A DNA stretch of 64,000 bases from Oasisia sp. SBJ-2009 (GCA_964017155.1 OZ024857.1:28029601-28093600), one strand, 5' to 3'; counted from the stretch's first letter, positions 1 through 24,100 are shown. Made by a program: numbers and translations. The notes: generated by a model not told the origin, from the letters alone.

Positions 1-1372
1 ACTCACGGCAGGATGTTTCCTCATCTTTGTACATTAAAGCTAAATGTAGGCAATACAAAGTTTCTTATCATTGGTACAGAGATGCAGCGTGAAAACAAAT
101 GTTTCCCTGTACTCCCATTTAGTCATAGTGTTTCCAAAACCACGATGTCCGAGAAAGGGATCGACATTTTTGGACAACTACACTTTTTGTCTTTCGTTGA
201 CTACCTTTCAATTAAATTCCACAATGATTTTAGGTACGGCCTATTTGTGATGCAGACTACGTTGGGGGGGGGGGGGGGGGGCGATAGCACATTCGTTAAC
301 ACATCAGCCCAAGGCATGTCGGCGCTCCCGGTTCAACATCCGGGTCGGGATGGCGCCTGGCAAGGTGTACTTGGTGTAAAATCCGGACTCGTAAAAGAAG
401 CACTGAGAACAGTAAGCTCCCTGCCACCGTAGTGCTAACACTGAAAGGTTGGCTTAGCGATAATGTTCTGAAAAAGGATGATTTGCTGAATGAGACCTCG
501 TAAGATCATAGCATTATATCCACAAAACATTACAGATTAGTCAGATAATATAACGTTGCCGAGTGGTGGAAACAACTAGAACAATTATGCATAATCTGTT
601 CAATGCCATGGTGTTTTTACGTATGTTAGCAGCTTACTCAATTTCCGTTTTATCCATTATGTACGTCATTGTCATGTCACTAGGAGTATTTTTTTATGTC
701 TTCCTTGTAAAATTGCGCGGTGGAATTTGTTTTACTTCCTGGTTGTACAATTTGGCACTGGAAATGTTTTGTTTTCGACTTCCTGGTAGTATGACCTAGC
801 ATCACCACGCAAATTGTGGTTTCCGCTTTTTCAGAACTATCGATATGCCGTGTAAACAGTAAGAGCAAATCAATTTGTGTTGTTGCCTGCGGTATCTCAA
901 TACTCGGGACCCACTCCATCGAAATCAGACATAAACTAAAGCTGGATTGTCAGCTTCAAAGGAAACGAGCGGCCGTTTGTCAGATTTATGTGGTTTTAAT
1001 TAGGCTAATTATTCCAATTTGCAGGCATGCTTTATAATAGATTCACAAAACGATGGGATATAGGCCCTATGACGATATTTGTTTTTATTGTTTAATGGAG
1101 GTACTACCGTCTAAAACAAACAAAAATAAGGATAATAAGCTCAATTCCCACGCGCTGTACTTGTTGAATACCATGCCTACCTCTGCCATATTGCCATCGT
1201 AGAATAATTTATTTAGAGACCCATTTCTACCACACATTTTGTCACATACCAGTTATTAAAACGCTAATATAATTGTCTATCACGTGTTATCCACATTTCA
1301 AAACGTAATTTTCCTACGTACAGTGTATTCCTGATTTCAAATTATAGTCGGTCAACTTTTGGTACCCAACTT

Positions 1373-1425
<53 letters not shown>

Positions 1426-2057
1426 GACCTGGAGCCGGATTCACGTCGCCCGGTTAAGTCTTCCTACCCGGAGGTAACGCTATAACCGCCAGATAACGGC
1501 ACGTGATTCTGTATTCTTTTACTATCGGCGATTACGTCATTTACCTCTGGGTAGTTTATCTCCTCGACATGAATACGGCTCCAGTCCGAGAGGACCTGCT
1601 ACAACGATACAATATAATAGTAGTCTTCCATGAGAATCCGGGTTGCCTAACACAATAATTACTGGCTGCTCTCGTCTATAAATACCACATTTAGAACGTC
1701 CATCAAATAGACACATGCAGCTCCAGTTTGCTCGCTTGTGTCTTTTTTCTGGCATCGTCTCACACCTTGTTTTTTCCCTACGTTCTTCTCTACCCGGCTG
1801 TTCATTCTCTTTCGCAGACTACAGACTACATAGCTACCTTGCTCCCTATTGCACCCATTAACGTGTTTACTTATTAGCCACCCCAATTTAATCTTTCCGT
1901 CATTTGTTATCACTAAACGTATTCCACGATTTCAACTTCCCCGGCTACATAATTCAATAGAAATTGAAGTAACCATAATTATTATATTTTTGTGTTGTTT
2001 TATTGTACATCGCGTTGAGCACAGTGGACATTGCGCTTTATAAATATTAAATTATTA
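1..2057. other. Left flank without a recognisable gene
   Basis: I see no exon that can be supported here. The stretch contains a run of 18 G at 264-281, a GTT trinucleotide run at about 1373-1426, and an AT-rich end near 2030-2057 (GCGCTTTATAAATATTAAATTATTATT) typical of the 3' tail of an invertebrate SINE or LINE. An open frame at 563-799 is hydrophobic only because the DNA is T-rich. Confidence 0.6.
1373..1426. repeat. GTT trinucleotide microsatellite
   Basis: About 18 uninterrupted GTT units. Confidence 0.95.
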
Positions 2058-3043
2058 TTGTTATACCTCACTGTAATACACTCAATGGTAAGCGCGAATG
2101 ACGCAAATCACCGTAATACACTGATGAATGAGCCGAGAGGGGCACAATAGTCCGAGAGGTGCACAATAGCCTGAGAGGGGCACAATATCCCAATTGTTCA
2201 GCGCAGCGGCGGCGCTGCGGTCGTTACATCGGCCCACTCGCTGGGCGGCGCTGCGTATCAGAACTGTCAAGCGGGTCAACATGGCGGACATTAGAATTCC
2301 ATGTTCTGAGTGGAAACTGTTGAAGTTTACAAATATTAAACTGGTGGTACTGGTACCATAAGTTACGTGTTGCTGTTACTTAATGACAGTTTGGTATAAC
2401 AAAACAATTATTGCCCTTCCGTTCGGGTGACACCAGGATTGCAACACCCTCGGAAGTGTTGTTGCCCTCGGGCTTCGCCCTCGGGCAACAACACTTCCTC
2501 GGGTGTTGCAATTCCTGGTGTCACCCTCACTCCAGGACAACAATTGTATATTGTTATACCTCACTGTAATACACTCAATGGTAAGCGCGAATGACGCAAA
2601 TCACCGTAATACACTGATGAATGAGCCGAGAGGGGCACAATAGTCCGAGAGGTGCACAATAGCCTGAGAGGGGCACAATATCCCAATTGTTCAGCGCAGC
2701 GGCGGCGCTGCGGTCGTTACATCGGCCCACTCGCTGGGCGGCGCTGCGTATCAGAACTGTCAAGCGGGTCAACATGGCGGACATTAGAATTCCATGTTCT
2801 GAGTGGAAACTGTTGAAGTTTACAAATATTAAACTGGTGGTACTGGTACCATAAGTTACGTGTTGCTGTTACTTAATGACAGTTTGGTATAACAAAACAA
2901 TTATTGCCCTTCCGTTCGGGTGACACCAGGATTGCAACACCCTCGGAAGTGTTGTTGCCCTCGGGCTTCGCCCTCGGGCAACAACACTTCCTCGGGTGTT
3001 GCAATTCCTGGTGTCACCCTCACTCCAGGACAACAATTGTATA
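2058..3043. repeat. Two identical tandem copies of a 493-bp unit
   Basis: The unit at 2058-2550 is repeated at 2551-3043 with no difference that I can find; shadow frames in the two copies translate identically. Each unit holds three short copies of a motif around GAGAGGGGCACAATA, a GC-rich core, and at its end a near-perfect hairpin of about 49-nt arms (2425-2525 and 2918-3018) with a TTC loop. The hairpin suggests a mobile or foldback element. The identity means a very recent duplication or an assembly artefact. Confidence 0.9.
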
Positions 3044-3289
3044 TTGTTATATACGTAATTAATTTTAAAAACCATATCATTACATAATTATATATTATAG
3101 ATACACACTATAGACAATTGAAGAAGTCATATCGTATCTTAAAAATATAAACAATAACTATTTTACATGTAGTTTATGTTTATAAACAGTTATAGTTTTT
3201 TCAGGGTCATTCCATTGCATTCGCCGATAATCTGACATTGATCCCTATGCCTATTGTAAGAGACCAATTATCAGGCGGCGATAAAGCTA

Positions 3290-3900
3290 CAAAGCCGGGG
3301 ACTTTTGCCCGGCTGTTGTCCTCGCTCGGTACAGGATGGGGACAGGATACAGGTCACGGCTACGCACGCGACGCTTGTAGAATTGGGTCAACCGATATCG
3401 GTGCTAGCAGCTTGCGGGACGGTTACAGCAAGCGGCGATACAGATCTAAGAGAGCATCTCTACGAAGCACAGCGCTGACACTCACACATAGATACTAGTG
3501 TCCGTGGAACGCAGTGTTGAACAGATGTCTGCGATTATTTAGCCAATATTAGCTGCACCTACCGTGATCACTGGTATCCAGCGCATGCGCTTCGCTCGCT
3601 CTCACTGACGGCCGTTCACGGTGTGGTGCGCTATGGGTGCGCTAGACAGTAGCAACGATACGCCAAGGTTTGCGTGCGTATAGGCGTGTACAGAGTCTAC
3701 TCACTCGGCTGGTATTTGTGCCGAACAGGGGGCGTATACTACCGGACTTCGCACCCTCCACACACCGCCGGCGACTGGATCATCCGCAAGCGGAACTACA
3801 CCGGCACAGGGAGTGGCAGAGACCACTGACACTGACAGAAGCCTTGCCATTGGACGGAGAACACACGGATGTTTTCGTGGATGTAATTCACGTCGAGACC
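3290..3900 (+). promoter_or_regulatory. Candidate promoter and leader exon 1 of the receptor kinase gene
   Basis: This CpG-rich block stands out from its AT-rich surroundings and ends in a strong splice donor, GAGACC|GTAAGT, at 3900/3901. No long ATG frame crosses it, so it would be mainly 5' UTR. The natural acceptor is TTTTCTAG at 5628-5629 before exon A. The start of transcription cannot be fixed from sequence, and the exon is inferred from the donor and composition only. Confidence 0.45.
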
Positions 3901-3964
3901 GTAAGTAGGGTAATGTAGTGTACACAGTGTTGGGCATAACGTGAAGAGCAAGCACATGTGCTTT

Positions 3965-4434
3965 TCACTCACTCACTCACTCACTCACTCACTCACTCAC
4001 TCACTCACACACTCACACACTCACCCACTCACCCACTCACCCACCCACTCACTCACTCACTCACTCACTCACTCCTCTGTCTCTTCACTCACTCACTCAC
4101 TCACTCACTCACTCACTCACTCACCCACTCATCCCCCACACCCTAATTAATTCACACCTGAATGAATGGATAACTCACCTACTCATTCACCGACTCACTC
4201 ACTCACTCACTCACTCACTCACTCACTCACTCACTCACTCACTCACTCACTCACTCACTCACTCACTCACTCACTCACTCACTCACTCACTCACTCACTC
4301 ACTCACTCACTCACTCACTCACTCACTCCTCGGGTCCCCAACTATTCATCCATCCATCCATCCATCCATCCATCCATCCATCCATCCATCCATCCATCCA
4401 TCCACCCACCCACCCACCCACCCATCCATCCATT
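3965..4434. repeat. ACTC and CCAT tetranucleotide arrays
   Basis: Long ACTC runs (about 3965-4132 and 4189-4328) are followed by a CCAT/CCCA run (about 4345-4434), inside the first intron of the kinase gene. The open Thr-His-Ser frames over this block are artefacts of the repeat. Confidence 0.95.
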
Positions 4435-5160
4435 CATTCGAAAAACTCAACTGCCTACTAATTTCATGAAATTATATCGAATTTTTTGGATAGCGACGAT
4501 ATAATTTATTAAAAAAAGAGTTGTTTTGAACAAATCTTCCTTTCACATTCAGCCGCAACAGTCGTCAGTGATCGGAGATGGCCACGTGACAAAAACACCT
4601 CATTGTTTTGTATGTTCCCTCGTTAGTCAAATTAACGTGAATTACTGTTTCGTGGTGTCCTCTTTGGTTAGCCTCAACAGCTGCCTCTAGAGTAGATAAT
4701 CACGACTTCGTTGTTGATTAGTCCTTCCAAGTACCCAACAGTGCTGGTAATCTAGTAAATCTATCCACCCCTTCCACGTTTTTTTTATAACACAGGCTCT
4801 TGTATCGTCTTCACACTTTCACAGGACTGGGAACGATGTGTTTAATTACAGAAATGACTGCATGGTTGTTAACATGAGTTGGGTGTTCAAATTCTTCGCT
4901 GTGTACATCGTAACTTTCGATCCCCTTCGAGAAGGTGGTGAAATCAATATGCAACAAGGTTATTATAGAGAGCAAAATCCCAGATGGTAGATGGTGAACA
5001 AGGATACTGTTGGCTTATTGAGAAACACTCATGCTGCAACATTCATTAATTAGACTGCAGGTGATTGGTTCCATTAGTTAGTAATCTATTACGAGAATGA
5101 ATAATTTCGTATGTCGAATATATCTACATGTCATACACACAACCACGCACGCATTATTAT
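4435..5160. other. Intronic sequence with no visible feature
   Basis: Unique sequence between the leader donor and exon A. I see no exon, hairpin or repeat. Confidence 0.5.
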
Positions 5161-5169
5161 ATACGTATG

Positions 5170-5282
5170 TATGTGTGTAGGTGTGTAGGTGTGCGTGTGT
5201 GCGTGTGTGCGTGTGTGCATGTGTGCGTGTGTGCGTGCGTGTGTGTGTGTGTGTGCGCGCGTGTGCGTGTGTGCGCGTGTGT
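5170..5282. repeat. TG-rich microsatellite
   Basis: Imperfect TG/TGCG repeat in the first intron of the kinase gene. Confidence 0.9.
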
Positions 5283-5658
5283 ATGAATGTATTTATGGGA
5301 AATGCGTGTCCTCTGTTCAAGTATCCTCTGTTTAGGATTTGGTGAAACATGAACGATAACCCTAATGCACTGGCAACTGGCGAATGTAAATTCTAAACCC
5401 TGAAATCTGATCAAATCAGCTTAGCCCTTTCGGGTAGATGGTCTTACCTGCAAAAAGGGGTCATTCATCCGTTGCTCTCCCACGTCAACAAAACGAAAAC
5501 GATAACGAAAACTATATACCCACAAACATCCATAGAACATCAACACATCACTTACCCACTGTGACGTGTTTTGAACGCATCCCTCGTCAGTGTCACGTCT
5601 TTACACGCGGCTCCCTCGTTGTTTTCTAGTCGGGGTCAAGGAATGACTTGTGGAGGCG

Positions 5659-16721
<11,063 letters not shown>

Positions 16722-16990
16722 ATGCGTTGATGATTGGCGCAAGGGAGGACGCGTGTTAGACTTGTTAGTTGGTGTAAAGTACGACTTCACAGTGTATTGT
16801 GACAAGTGGAACGTTTCTCCAACGAAATGTCGTCGGTTTAAAAACAGTTGAGTATTGCCTCCACACAATGAAGATCTCATCAAGCAGAAGGTACATGTTT
16901 ATAGCAGACAATCAGGCAGCCATCTGACAATATACTGTATGCAGTATCAAAACCAAATGGGATTGTCACTGAAATAAACTCGAAGCGTCA
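16722..16990 (+). other. 3' UTR of the kinase gene with AATAAA
   Basis: A canonical AATAAA polyadenylation signal is at 16973-16978, 252 nt after the stop. The cleavage site is presumably about 16990. Confidence 0.6.
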
Positions 16991-18029
16991 CTATCAATAT
17001 GTAAGTATGCGATCAACCGTGACTAGTTGAGACAAGACTATGATGACGAGAAAGGTAAACTTTCTCAGAGCTATCATGCCACATTCGTTGACGGTTCTTG
17101 GTTACTGCGGGAAATACACATAATGAAATCGTTGGTTCTGAACGCCGAGCGTAATAATTTAGACGTGAGATTCGATAGTGGTCTTGCATAAACGGATGGA
17201 ATCTTCGTGCAAACACAGCATGATCATGATGAATGTCGACATTTAAGGAGCGAAGTGTTATTCTAGTCTCAAGCGTGTCTTCCTAATGACATGGTTGTCA
17301 ATGAATGTGCCCATTCATTGTGCGGCGATGATTCACCTCTGGCCACGACTAGTATTATTATTTTTTTGTTTTGTTAAGGGTATGTGAGAAAGTGTATGAA
17401 CGAAGACAAGGTCATTCGTGTGCACTTTCGCTATTCAATATGTCTTTGTTGTATCGTCTTCTCTTGCTATGTAATACTCCGGATGTGTCAAACGGTCAGG
17501 GTTGGATGCGCATGCCTTTTTGTTGCGTATCTTTTTCTGCAATTTGAATAACAAAGTAGTTAATTCAATCATGAATGCACGTGATATATCATCGTGATAC
17601 TAATTATGCATATTTTCCTACATAGGAGAACAGTGGTAATCTACACCGTAGATGAATCAGTTCGACTCCGTACATGTTGTTTAAGATGTCATCCCAACTA
17701 AATGATATGTTTTTATTAGATGCATGTCGCTATCTAGACAATGATAGTACGTAATAATTATATGACTTTTTATGTCAAATAAACAAGAAGCATACTGTAT
17801 GTGATGCAAGCAACATAGCTATGTTTTGTAAACATACGGAACGTGTAGACATTCCCACGCCATGTGTAAAATAAATTTAGATTACGGATAAATGTGATAA
17901 TGCATGTTACTGTATCGTCGATGTTAAACATGGCTGCATGTCTCCTATGCCATGAGGTCAAAGACCTTGTATTCAACTAGTATTTTTATTATAGCAGTAC
18001 CTTGTAAATATATCTGGATTGTGACCATG
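16991..18029. other. Intergenic sequence, nothing recognised
   Basis: Unique AT-rich sequence after the kinase gene. A second AATAAA near 17777 could serve a longer 3' UTR. Confidence 0.5.
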
Positions 18030-18039
18030 TTTAAAGTGT

Positions 18040-18185
18040 ATGGAGTGATATGGAGTAGCGGTTAGGGAGACGTGAGGTGTTCGGTTCGAATATTCTTACC
18101 GCCGTTTCGAACTTTGGGTAAGTTCATCTAGTCCGGGTTACTTCAACTCACTCGGCTGTGTGAATGAATATCTGACAATAAACTA
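18040..18185 (+). mobile_element. tRNA-derived SINE
   Basis: An A-box-like GTAGCGGTTAGGGAGACG is followed about 25 nt later by the B-box core GGTTCGAAT, then the CTTTGGGTAAGTTCATCT...ACTCACTCGGCTGTGTGAATGAATA body shared by many invertebrate SINEs. It ends in ACAATAAACTA. Confidence 0.7.
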
Positions 18186-18205
18186 TGGTTGATATTTCTG
18201 TACGA

Positions 18206-18209
18206 GTAG

Positions 18210-18240
<31 letters not shown>

Positions 18241-18875
18241 CTTTATTGTCCTTAAAAAGGATATGCATTGTACAACTCATGATCTACAATATATGGGATG
18301 GTCACAACAAAATGCAAGTGAATTCCAGATGTATCCACTATACGAACAGTTCAACCGGTTGAGAGCAATATGAATCATTTAGCATTCAACATTCTAACTC
18401 CTGCTATAGCGAGATGTTTTACATTTTATACAACGGTATCTCCTTCGAGACGGAAGTACATGGAAGAACGTAGAGAGCGGGTGATCAGACTCAGTAGCGA
18501 CAGCACGAGCTTTCTTCAAAATTGCATGGTCGATTATTTCGGAGAGCATTGGTGTAGGTAAGCCAATGATCTTGGCGGAAACGTGTGAGATTTTCAGAAG
18601 CCTGTTACGGTTTTTCACCGAAAGAGCATGGTAGTAACAAATGCTGCAGTAGGTTATGAGAGGCTCAATTATGCTACGGTAAAGACGTAGAAGAAGTAGT
18701 GGATCAACGTAGAAAGCTCGTAACTTTCGAAGAACGTGCAGTCGCTGCTGAGACTTTATCTGCACGGCTGTAACATGCTTTGTAAATGACAATTTTTCAT
18801 CTAAGATAACACCGAGGTACTTGAAAGAATCAACCTGTTCCACAGTCTTCGCGTTGTAACTGCAGGATTTGATGT
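18206..18875 (-). mobile_element. 3' end of a non-LTR retrotransposon (LINE)
   Basis: The minus-strand frame 18394-18843 (extending in frame towards 18870) matches the C-terminal part of LINE reverse transcriptases: KYLGVILDEKLSFTKHV, RLHVLRKLRAF, LYRSIIEPLITYCSICYY, NRLLKISHVSAKIIG, HPLSTFF..LPSRRRYR. It is followed by an ACAATAAAG(TGAT)n tail (TCAA run on + at about 18210-18240), as in CR1/L2-type elements. 5' truncated; no endonuclease or catalytic core in the window. Confidence 0.85.
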
Positions 18876-20704
18876 ATCTTCTTTAGTTTTGTTTATGTTC
18901 CTGCTTTGTGACCAATCTTTGCCTGTGCTTAGCAGTTTACAACGACCATCTTCTGGTATAACTGATGATGCAAGGAGGAGTTTTTATAGTGGTCTGCGTG
19001 ACTGCTCTTCCAGAAAATTAAACGTTTCACCTCCCAGATTCCTTTCTTGGCGGATAAAAAATGGCACCGTTCCATTTGCTTCTTCTTCCTCTGTGAAACG
19101 TGTCACGTGATACTGTTGATCTCAACCGCCTGGTTACATGTTCGAGCAGTCTATCACCTCTAGAATGTAATATCATTGACACCACATTAGGAGATGGGGG
19201 CTGTGGCGATGGCTTTTTGTTCACTCTTTTCCACAAAGAGGTTGGCGACAATGTCGGACACTGTCTTAAGCATAGCTATGCCCAAAAACTGTTTGTTCTT
19301 ATGCAGTGTTTCTGAATGTAAAGTAGGTTGTATTAAACAAAAAATCAAGGAATTCAAGGCAGGATGTCTTCCTTTTCCAGTCTCTCGGCGTGCAGTAAGT
19401 CTAGTAGGTCGCAGACATGCCACATTTTTGGGATGGCAATCCGTATTTTTGACCTAACATTTTGTAAGAATCCGTATCAATCCGTATCATTAATCAGATC
19501 TTCCAGCTAATTCGCCTAAGTTATTTAGGCCTTTTCAAAATGTTTTTTGCACGTTTTGTTTTCGATTACTGAGGCCAGTTTACTGCAAGATTACCGAAGT
19601 TTTACTTCACTTCAAGCACGTTTAAACTAAACTGCGTACCGCAATTCGTTGCACTCGGCGTCGAACTCCATTTCCTGTACTGCTATTTACAATCATCACA
19701 CACGCCTGCCACGCGCCCCGTTCCCGTTGAGCCACCTGCAGCAGTTTTCATTAAAAAAAATTACACCATCTATTACGCGCTACAATAAACTAATCGGTGG
19801 CTAAGTTCGTTCGTTTCGAATCGATTTACTTGGTCACTGACAGTAAACATTTATTCCATTATGCAGTATAGTTTTGTGACGCATACAAGGCATAATTGTT
19901 TTTTGTTTCAAATGCTTTAGGCGCAATAGAAGTTATCTTTTTATTAATAATTTATAGACGGGTTCGCAGGTTGCCATCGCGAATGATGCAGTCTTTGGAG
20001 TGCCTTCAGATTCCCATGCGTCTTCGCGTCCGGGGTGGGATGGGGAGTCCCCCACACATGCCGTCTACGGCCATTCTATAGACGGCATCCCCTCTGTTCA
20101 TATATATTAGATATGTAAAAGCATCATTAAAATACGTTAACATACCAAGTAAGTTCAGTGCCAGTTGGAAAAAGGCCGTGGCTATTTGACCAGAATCGGT
20201 CGAATAATCTGGGGAACTATTCGTCCAGATACCGACAAATAGCTCATGTTTGCGTATACGAAAACACTGAAAAGAGTGATGCAGAATATGTGTTAGTGGA
20301 TGACAGCAATATCACTGATGATGACTGAAGCAGTTCTGCCACTAATGAGAAACAGAGAAAGTGTTGTTGTTTACAAGAACAAATTAATTTCTCTTTTCTG
20401 CACCTGAAAAACACCCTGGCTGGTATAACATGCCTGCTGCCTGCATGGAAGCATCCCATTGAACATGTGCATTGATGATATGCAGCTAACCGATACATTC
20501 TGACATTTGATTTATAGTAAACAATCATTATCTTATAATTACACCATGTATTAGTAATTTGCAAAACTGTGTAATTTATCAATATCACATCACAAAGTCA
20601 GCGCATTGGTTGATTTGTTTGTGAAATACTTTAATAAAATTATCACAGCATTTTACAAACAAATGATTTGTATGTAAAATTATTACAACATTTTGCAAAC
20701 ACAT
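18876..20704. other. Intergenic sequence, little recognised
   Basis: No gene seen. A short inverted repeat (ATGCCGTCTA...TAGACGGCAT) lies at about 20059-20088. Confidence 0.5.
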
Positions 20705-20815
20705 GAATTTATGATTGTCATAATAATAATAATAATAATAATAATAATATAATTTATTTGTATAGCGTCCGAATCAATATTATTGCTCTCAGGCGCTTCA
20801 CATAAATGTACAAAT
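20705..20815 (-). mobile_element. Retroelement 3' tail (AAT repeat plus GCGCTATACAA-type end)
   Basis: On the minus strand, a TGAAGCGCCTGAGAGCAAT stretch leads into GGACGCTATACAAATAAATT and an ATT trinucleotide run, the usual 3' end of SINE/LINE elements in invertebrates. The element body upstream is not recognised. Confidence 0.5.
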
Positions 20816-21454
20816 AGTAGCATTGTCATGATGTGGTCTTGATAACATACACATACCCACACATATCCAATACATAGTACACAATAAATACATTAAAACT
20901 CCCCTTCAATATTCTCATGTGAATTGCACAATGTCCGTATTACACATCTATTTATTATTCAGACTATTATAAATTGCATGGCAGCATGCATATTTAAATA
21001 ACATTATTTACATAAATTAAACAAATTGTATTAGCATTTTAAATTGAAAATTAATTAATTATATTAAAAGGATGCACATATCACGTAACATCTTGTCAGG
21101 AATAAAAAGTAAGTTTGTAACAGATTTACGTTACGAATTCGAAGATAGAATGACTTTTTTTTATTTAATATACATGTGTCATTGACATTGTGTGGCCATA
21201 CAAATATAATTGCTCTGTTTAGATTTGAAGTGCTAAATTACGGACATAGTTGGTGTGGTCCAGAGCAACGAACCAGGTGACACGTTCTGTCAGAGCATCG
21301 AGGTACATGCTGAAGGAGGACTGCCGCTGGGACCATACATAGTCCAGTAAACACAGCTGCAATTACAACTACATTACTGTTGCCCAATACTGGAATTGAG
21401 CACCATTCATCAAACCCCAACGGTTTAATACTAATACTAATACTACTGCTACTA
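20816..21454. other. AT-rich intergenic sequence
   Basis: No feature seen except a short TACTAA run just before the pogo-like element. Confidence 0.5.
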
Positions 21455-22635
21455 CAGTAGTCCCCCTCTTCAGCGGACACTACTGGTTCCAAGCAAAAGT
21501 GTCCCTACATTGGTATGGAAATGCACTGTGTGCATGTACAGTGTATATGTAACAAAGAAAATACTGTCATGTATCAATAAATATAATGTTAAGTAATTTA
21601 CTTATGTTCTAGGTATAACATTAGCATATTTGTTCTGATATGTATCAGATGTTGCAAATAATCCTTTTTAATTGCATGAAAAGCAGCAGCATCTGTATGC
21701 TATTATTTTATTACACAACAAACTTTATCTTTACATGCAAAACTGAACACTGCATTTATTATTTGTGAGCCAGACTGAGCCATGGTGACATAGGCCTGAC
21801 AGGAAGCGAATTTAAATAAGCATGCCATCGATCGTCTGTTAAAACAATTTTTGTTCATTTACATGTCTAATGTACTCAAATAGTAATGCTTATCAAGAGT
21901 ACATACATTTACAAACATGCACATGTAGTGTAGATGTATGGATGGCCATTATTTGAATAGATGTGAAAGGATTGCACTTCGTACTACAAAACAACTGGAA
22001 CGTATGTTTTGAGCGATAATAGGGTATCGGAGTTGTTCGCGATGCTGCTAGAAAGCTTATAAAAAAATCATTGACAGGCAAGGGGTAGGCATTGCACCTC
22101 AACATCTATTAAACTGTTTTCAGTGTTCAGTCATGAAAGTAAGAAGTGATTTAAATAATTCTGATTCAAGTCGTTCAGTTTGTTGTCCGCGCAGCCAGTG
22201 TCTGTCTGTGAACTTGAGCTCAGTCTCGAACTCAATTGCAATTAGTTGACTGGCATTGCCATTGTGAGACTACACAGAAAACCGGTAGACAACACACAGC
22301 CAGAAATAAAACTAATTATCCACACCCAGTTGGGTAAATTAGGTAGAATTTCTTTGTTTGCGTTTAGCCTTTATTTTGTCACACAGCAAGGGCCACGACG
22401 TCCTGCTCGCCGCCATCTTGTTATCAAAATATTTCGTAATTTGTTGCCGTGTTTTCGCTTACTGTCCGCTTTAGGAGGGACATATAACCAACATATGCTG
22501 TCCGCTGTCCGCGTCCACGGGGTGTCCACTCATCAGGGGGACATTAACATGGCAAAACAGTCCGTACATTGACAAACTGTCCCGACATGCGGGGTGTCCA
22601 CTCATCCGGGGGTCCGCTCATGAGGGGGACTACTG
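21455..22635. mobile_element. pogo/Tigger-like non-autonomous DNA transposon, 1.18 kb
   Basis: Terminal inverted repeats start CAGTAGTCCCCCTC and share GCGGAC a few bases in; both ends are flanked by the TA target duplication (21453-21454 and 22636-22637). Subterminal copies of GTCCACTCATC.GGGGG lie at about 22522 and 22592. No transposase frame remains. TA target and CAGTAG ends point to the pogo/Tigger branch of Tc1/mariner. Confidence 0.82.
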
Positions 22636-22637
22636 TA

Positions 22638-24010
22638 CTGATTTAACTTATGTATTTAACCTATTAATTAAATTAATTTATTTAGCTTATTTGTATATAT
22701 TTATATTTGCATATCATTATGTATGTACATGTTTATGTTGTTAGGGCCTGTAAGCAGTGTTTAACCAAATGGCGCCTTACAAATGTTTCCAAATAATAAT
22801 ACAGTTAATTATACTAATTTATCAATGAGATATCAACATTCTACATAAGTGTAGGTGTGTTTCTGTACTTTTCTAAATAAAAAAACAATGTTTGCTTTAG
22901 TGTCCACCATCTGACAAAATAATACTAAGAGAACAGGTTTTTATTGATTCATGGCACTATATAATCGATCTATAATTATAATGAAATGACAAATTACTTT
23001 GTAATGATCCATAGAATTGTGAGTGAGTAATTATTTGTCTCTCATGGTTATTAGGATCTCAATTATGTCCATTATTGCATCTGACTTCATTGATTTAGAA
23101 AGTTTTGATTAACCGCTGGCGGACATTTTGAAAAATGACTGCCACGGCCACCAGGGGGCTAATTTGCGGTGGCCCAATATCCACTTTTGTTCCCAAGATA
23201 TCAATCAACACATCTGCCAAATTTGGTGCTTGTATCACAAAATGAACAATTGGTTTGGTATGTTGAGCTATGCCGCCCCACTATGTGGTGTTTCAGCAAA
23301 TTGCGACTTTTTAAGCCACATGTCTGCACAAAGTAAATCAAAAAGTGCTATGCGATAGATTAAGAATGTATGTTTAAATTGTAAAATGCAGTTTATGCAG
23401 TTACTTGTCCATTTCCCTTTTTTGTATAAACATGGCATAATACCAAGACCTAAACAATACGTAATTTTTGTTTGCTGTTACGCAAAAAACTGTGTATCTT
23501 CGTAAGTGTGCCAGGTGTCGCTACTACTAGTTTTCAATTAAGGGAAATTATAAATAATGTTTTCAAATAACGTATATAAACTGTGTCTGTGGTCCTAAAT
23601 AATGTGTGCGTCTGTGTGTGATAAATAATTTAATTCTTGCAGTAGGTACATCTTCCCCAGTTGTCCTGCTATCTCTGTTATAAAACTGCACAAAGTTACC
23701 TTTTTCAAATTGCGCAACAGCTGTCAATACTCTAAAAATCTGAGAACACATCCAACCGCCAGTTCGTCCACCTCAATTGTGCCGCTTGTGCGAATTTGAT
23801 TTGAACTCCCGCGAGAAATGTATCGGGACAAATAGCCCGAGTACCGACTTATGCTATTTGTCCGTATCAGGACGTATCGGTCACTAGGCTGTTCGACCGT
23901 ATCCAGACGTATAGACAAAATTAATGGATGTGAGTGTGTCAACAAAATTTATGAGGTATAAGATACGTGGTGCAACAACAGGACAAAGTTAAAACAATCT
24001 ACTTAGAAGT
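22638..24010. other. Intergenic sequence, nothing recognised
   Basis: AT-rich, no supported exon or repeat array. A GACAAATAGC motif near 23830 recurs near 20230 but I could not define an element from it. Confidence 0.5.
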
Positions 24011-24100
24011 GATAGCGTTTGCTGCAAGTTGTGTAGGCTGTGATACAGGGTAGTGTTGTGGTCTGTATCACAGCCTACACAACTTGCAGCAAACGCTATC
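24011..24100. repeat. Perfect 38-bp hairpin
   Basis: Arms 24011-24048 and 24063-24100 are exact reverse complements (GATAGCGTTTGCTGCAAG... outward) with a 14-nt loop. No mismatch or bulge. Confidence 0.95.

Noticed and set aside
563..799. Hydrophobic open frame as a possible third transmembrane exon of the kinase
   Set aside because: No juxtamembrane GKG end and no phase-1 donor; hydrophobicity follows from T-rich DNA.
3238..3498. Plus-strand 86-codon frame as a protein
   Set aside because: No family resemblance; it lies in the CpG-rich leader region and is more simply explained by composition.
3941..4504. Long Thr-His-Ser open frames
   Set aside because: They are translations of ACTC and CCAT microsatellites.
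18394..18843. Host gene on the minus strand
   Set aside because: The sequence is the C-terminal part of a LINE reverse transcriptase followed by a TGAT tail.
20170..23900. A 3.7-kb element bounded by GACAAATAGC motifs
   Set aside because: The two motif regions share too little sequence and no target duplication could be found.
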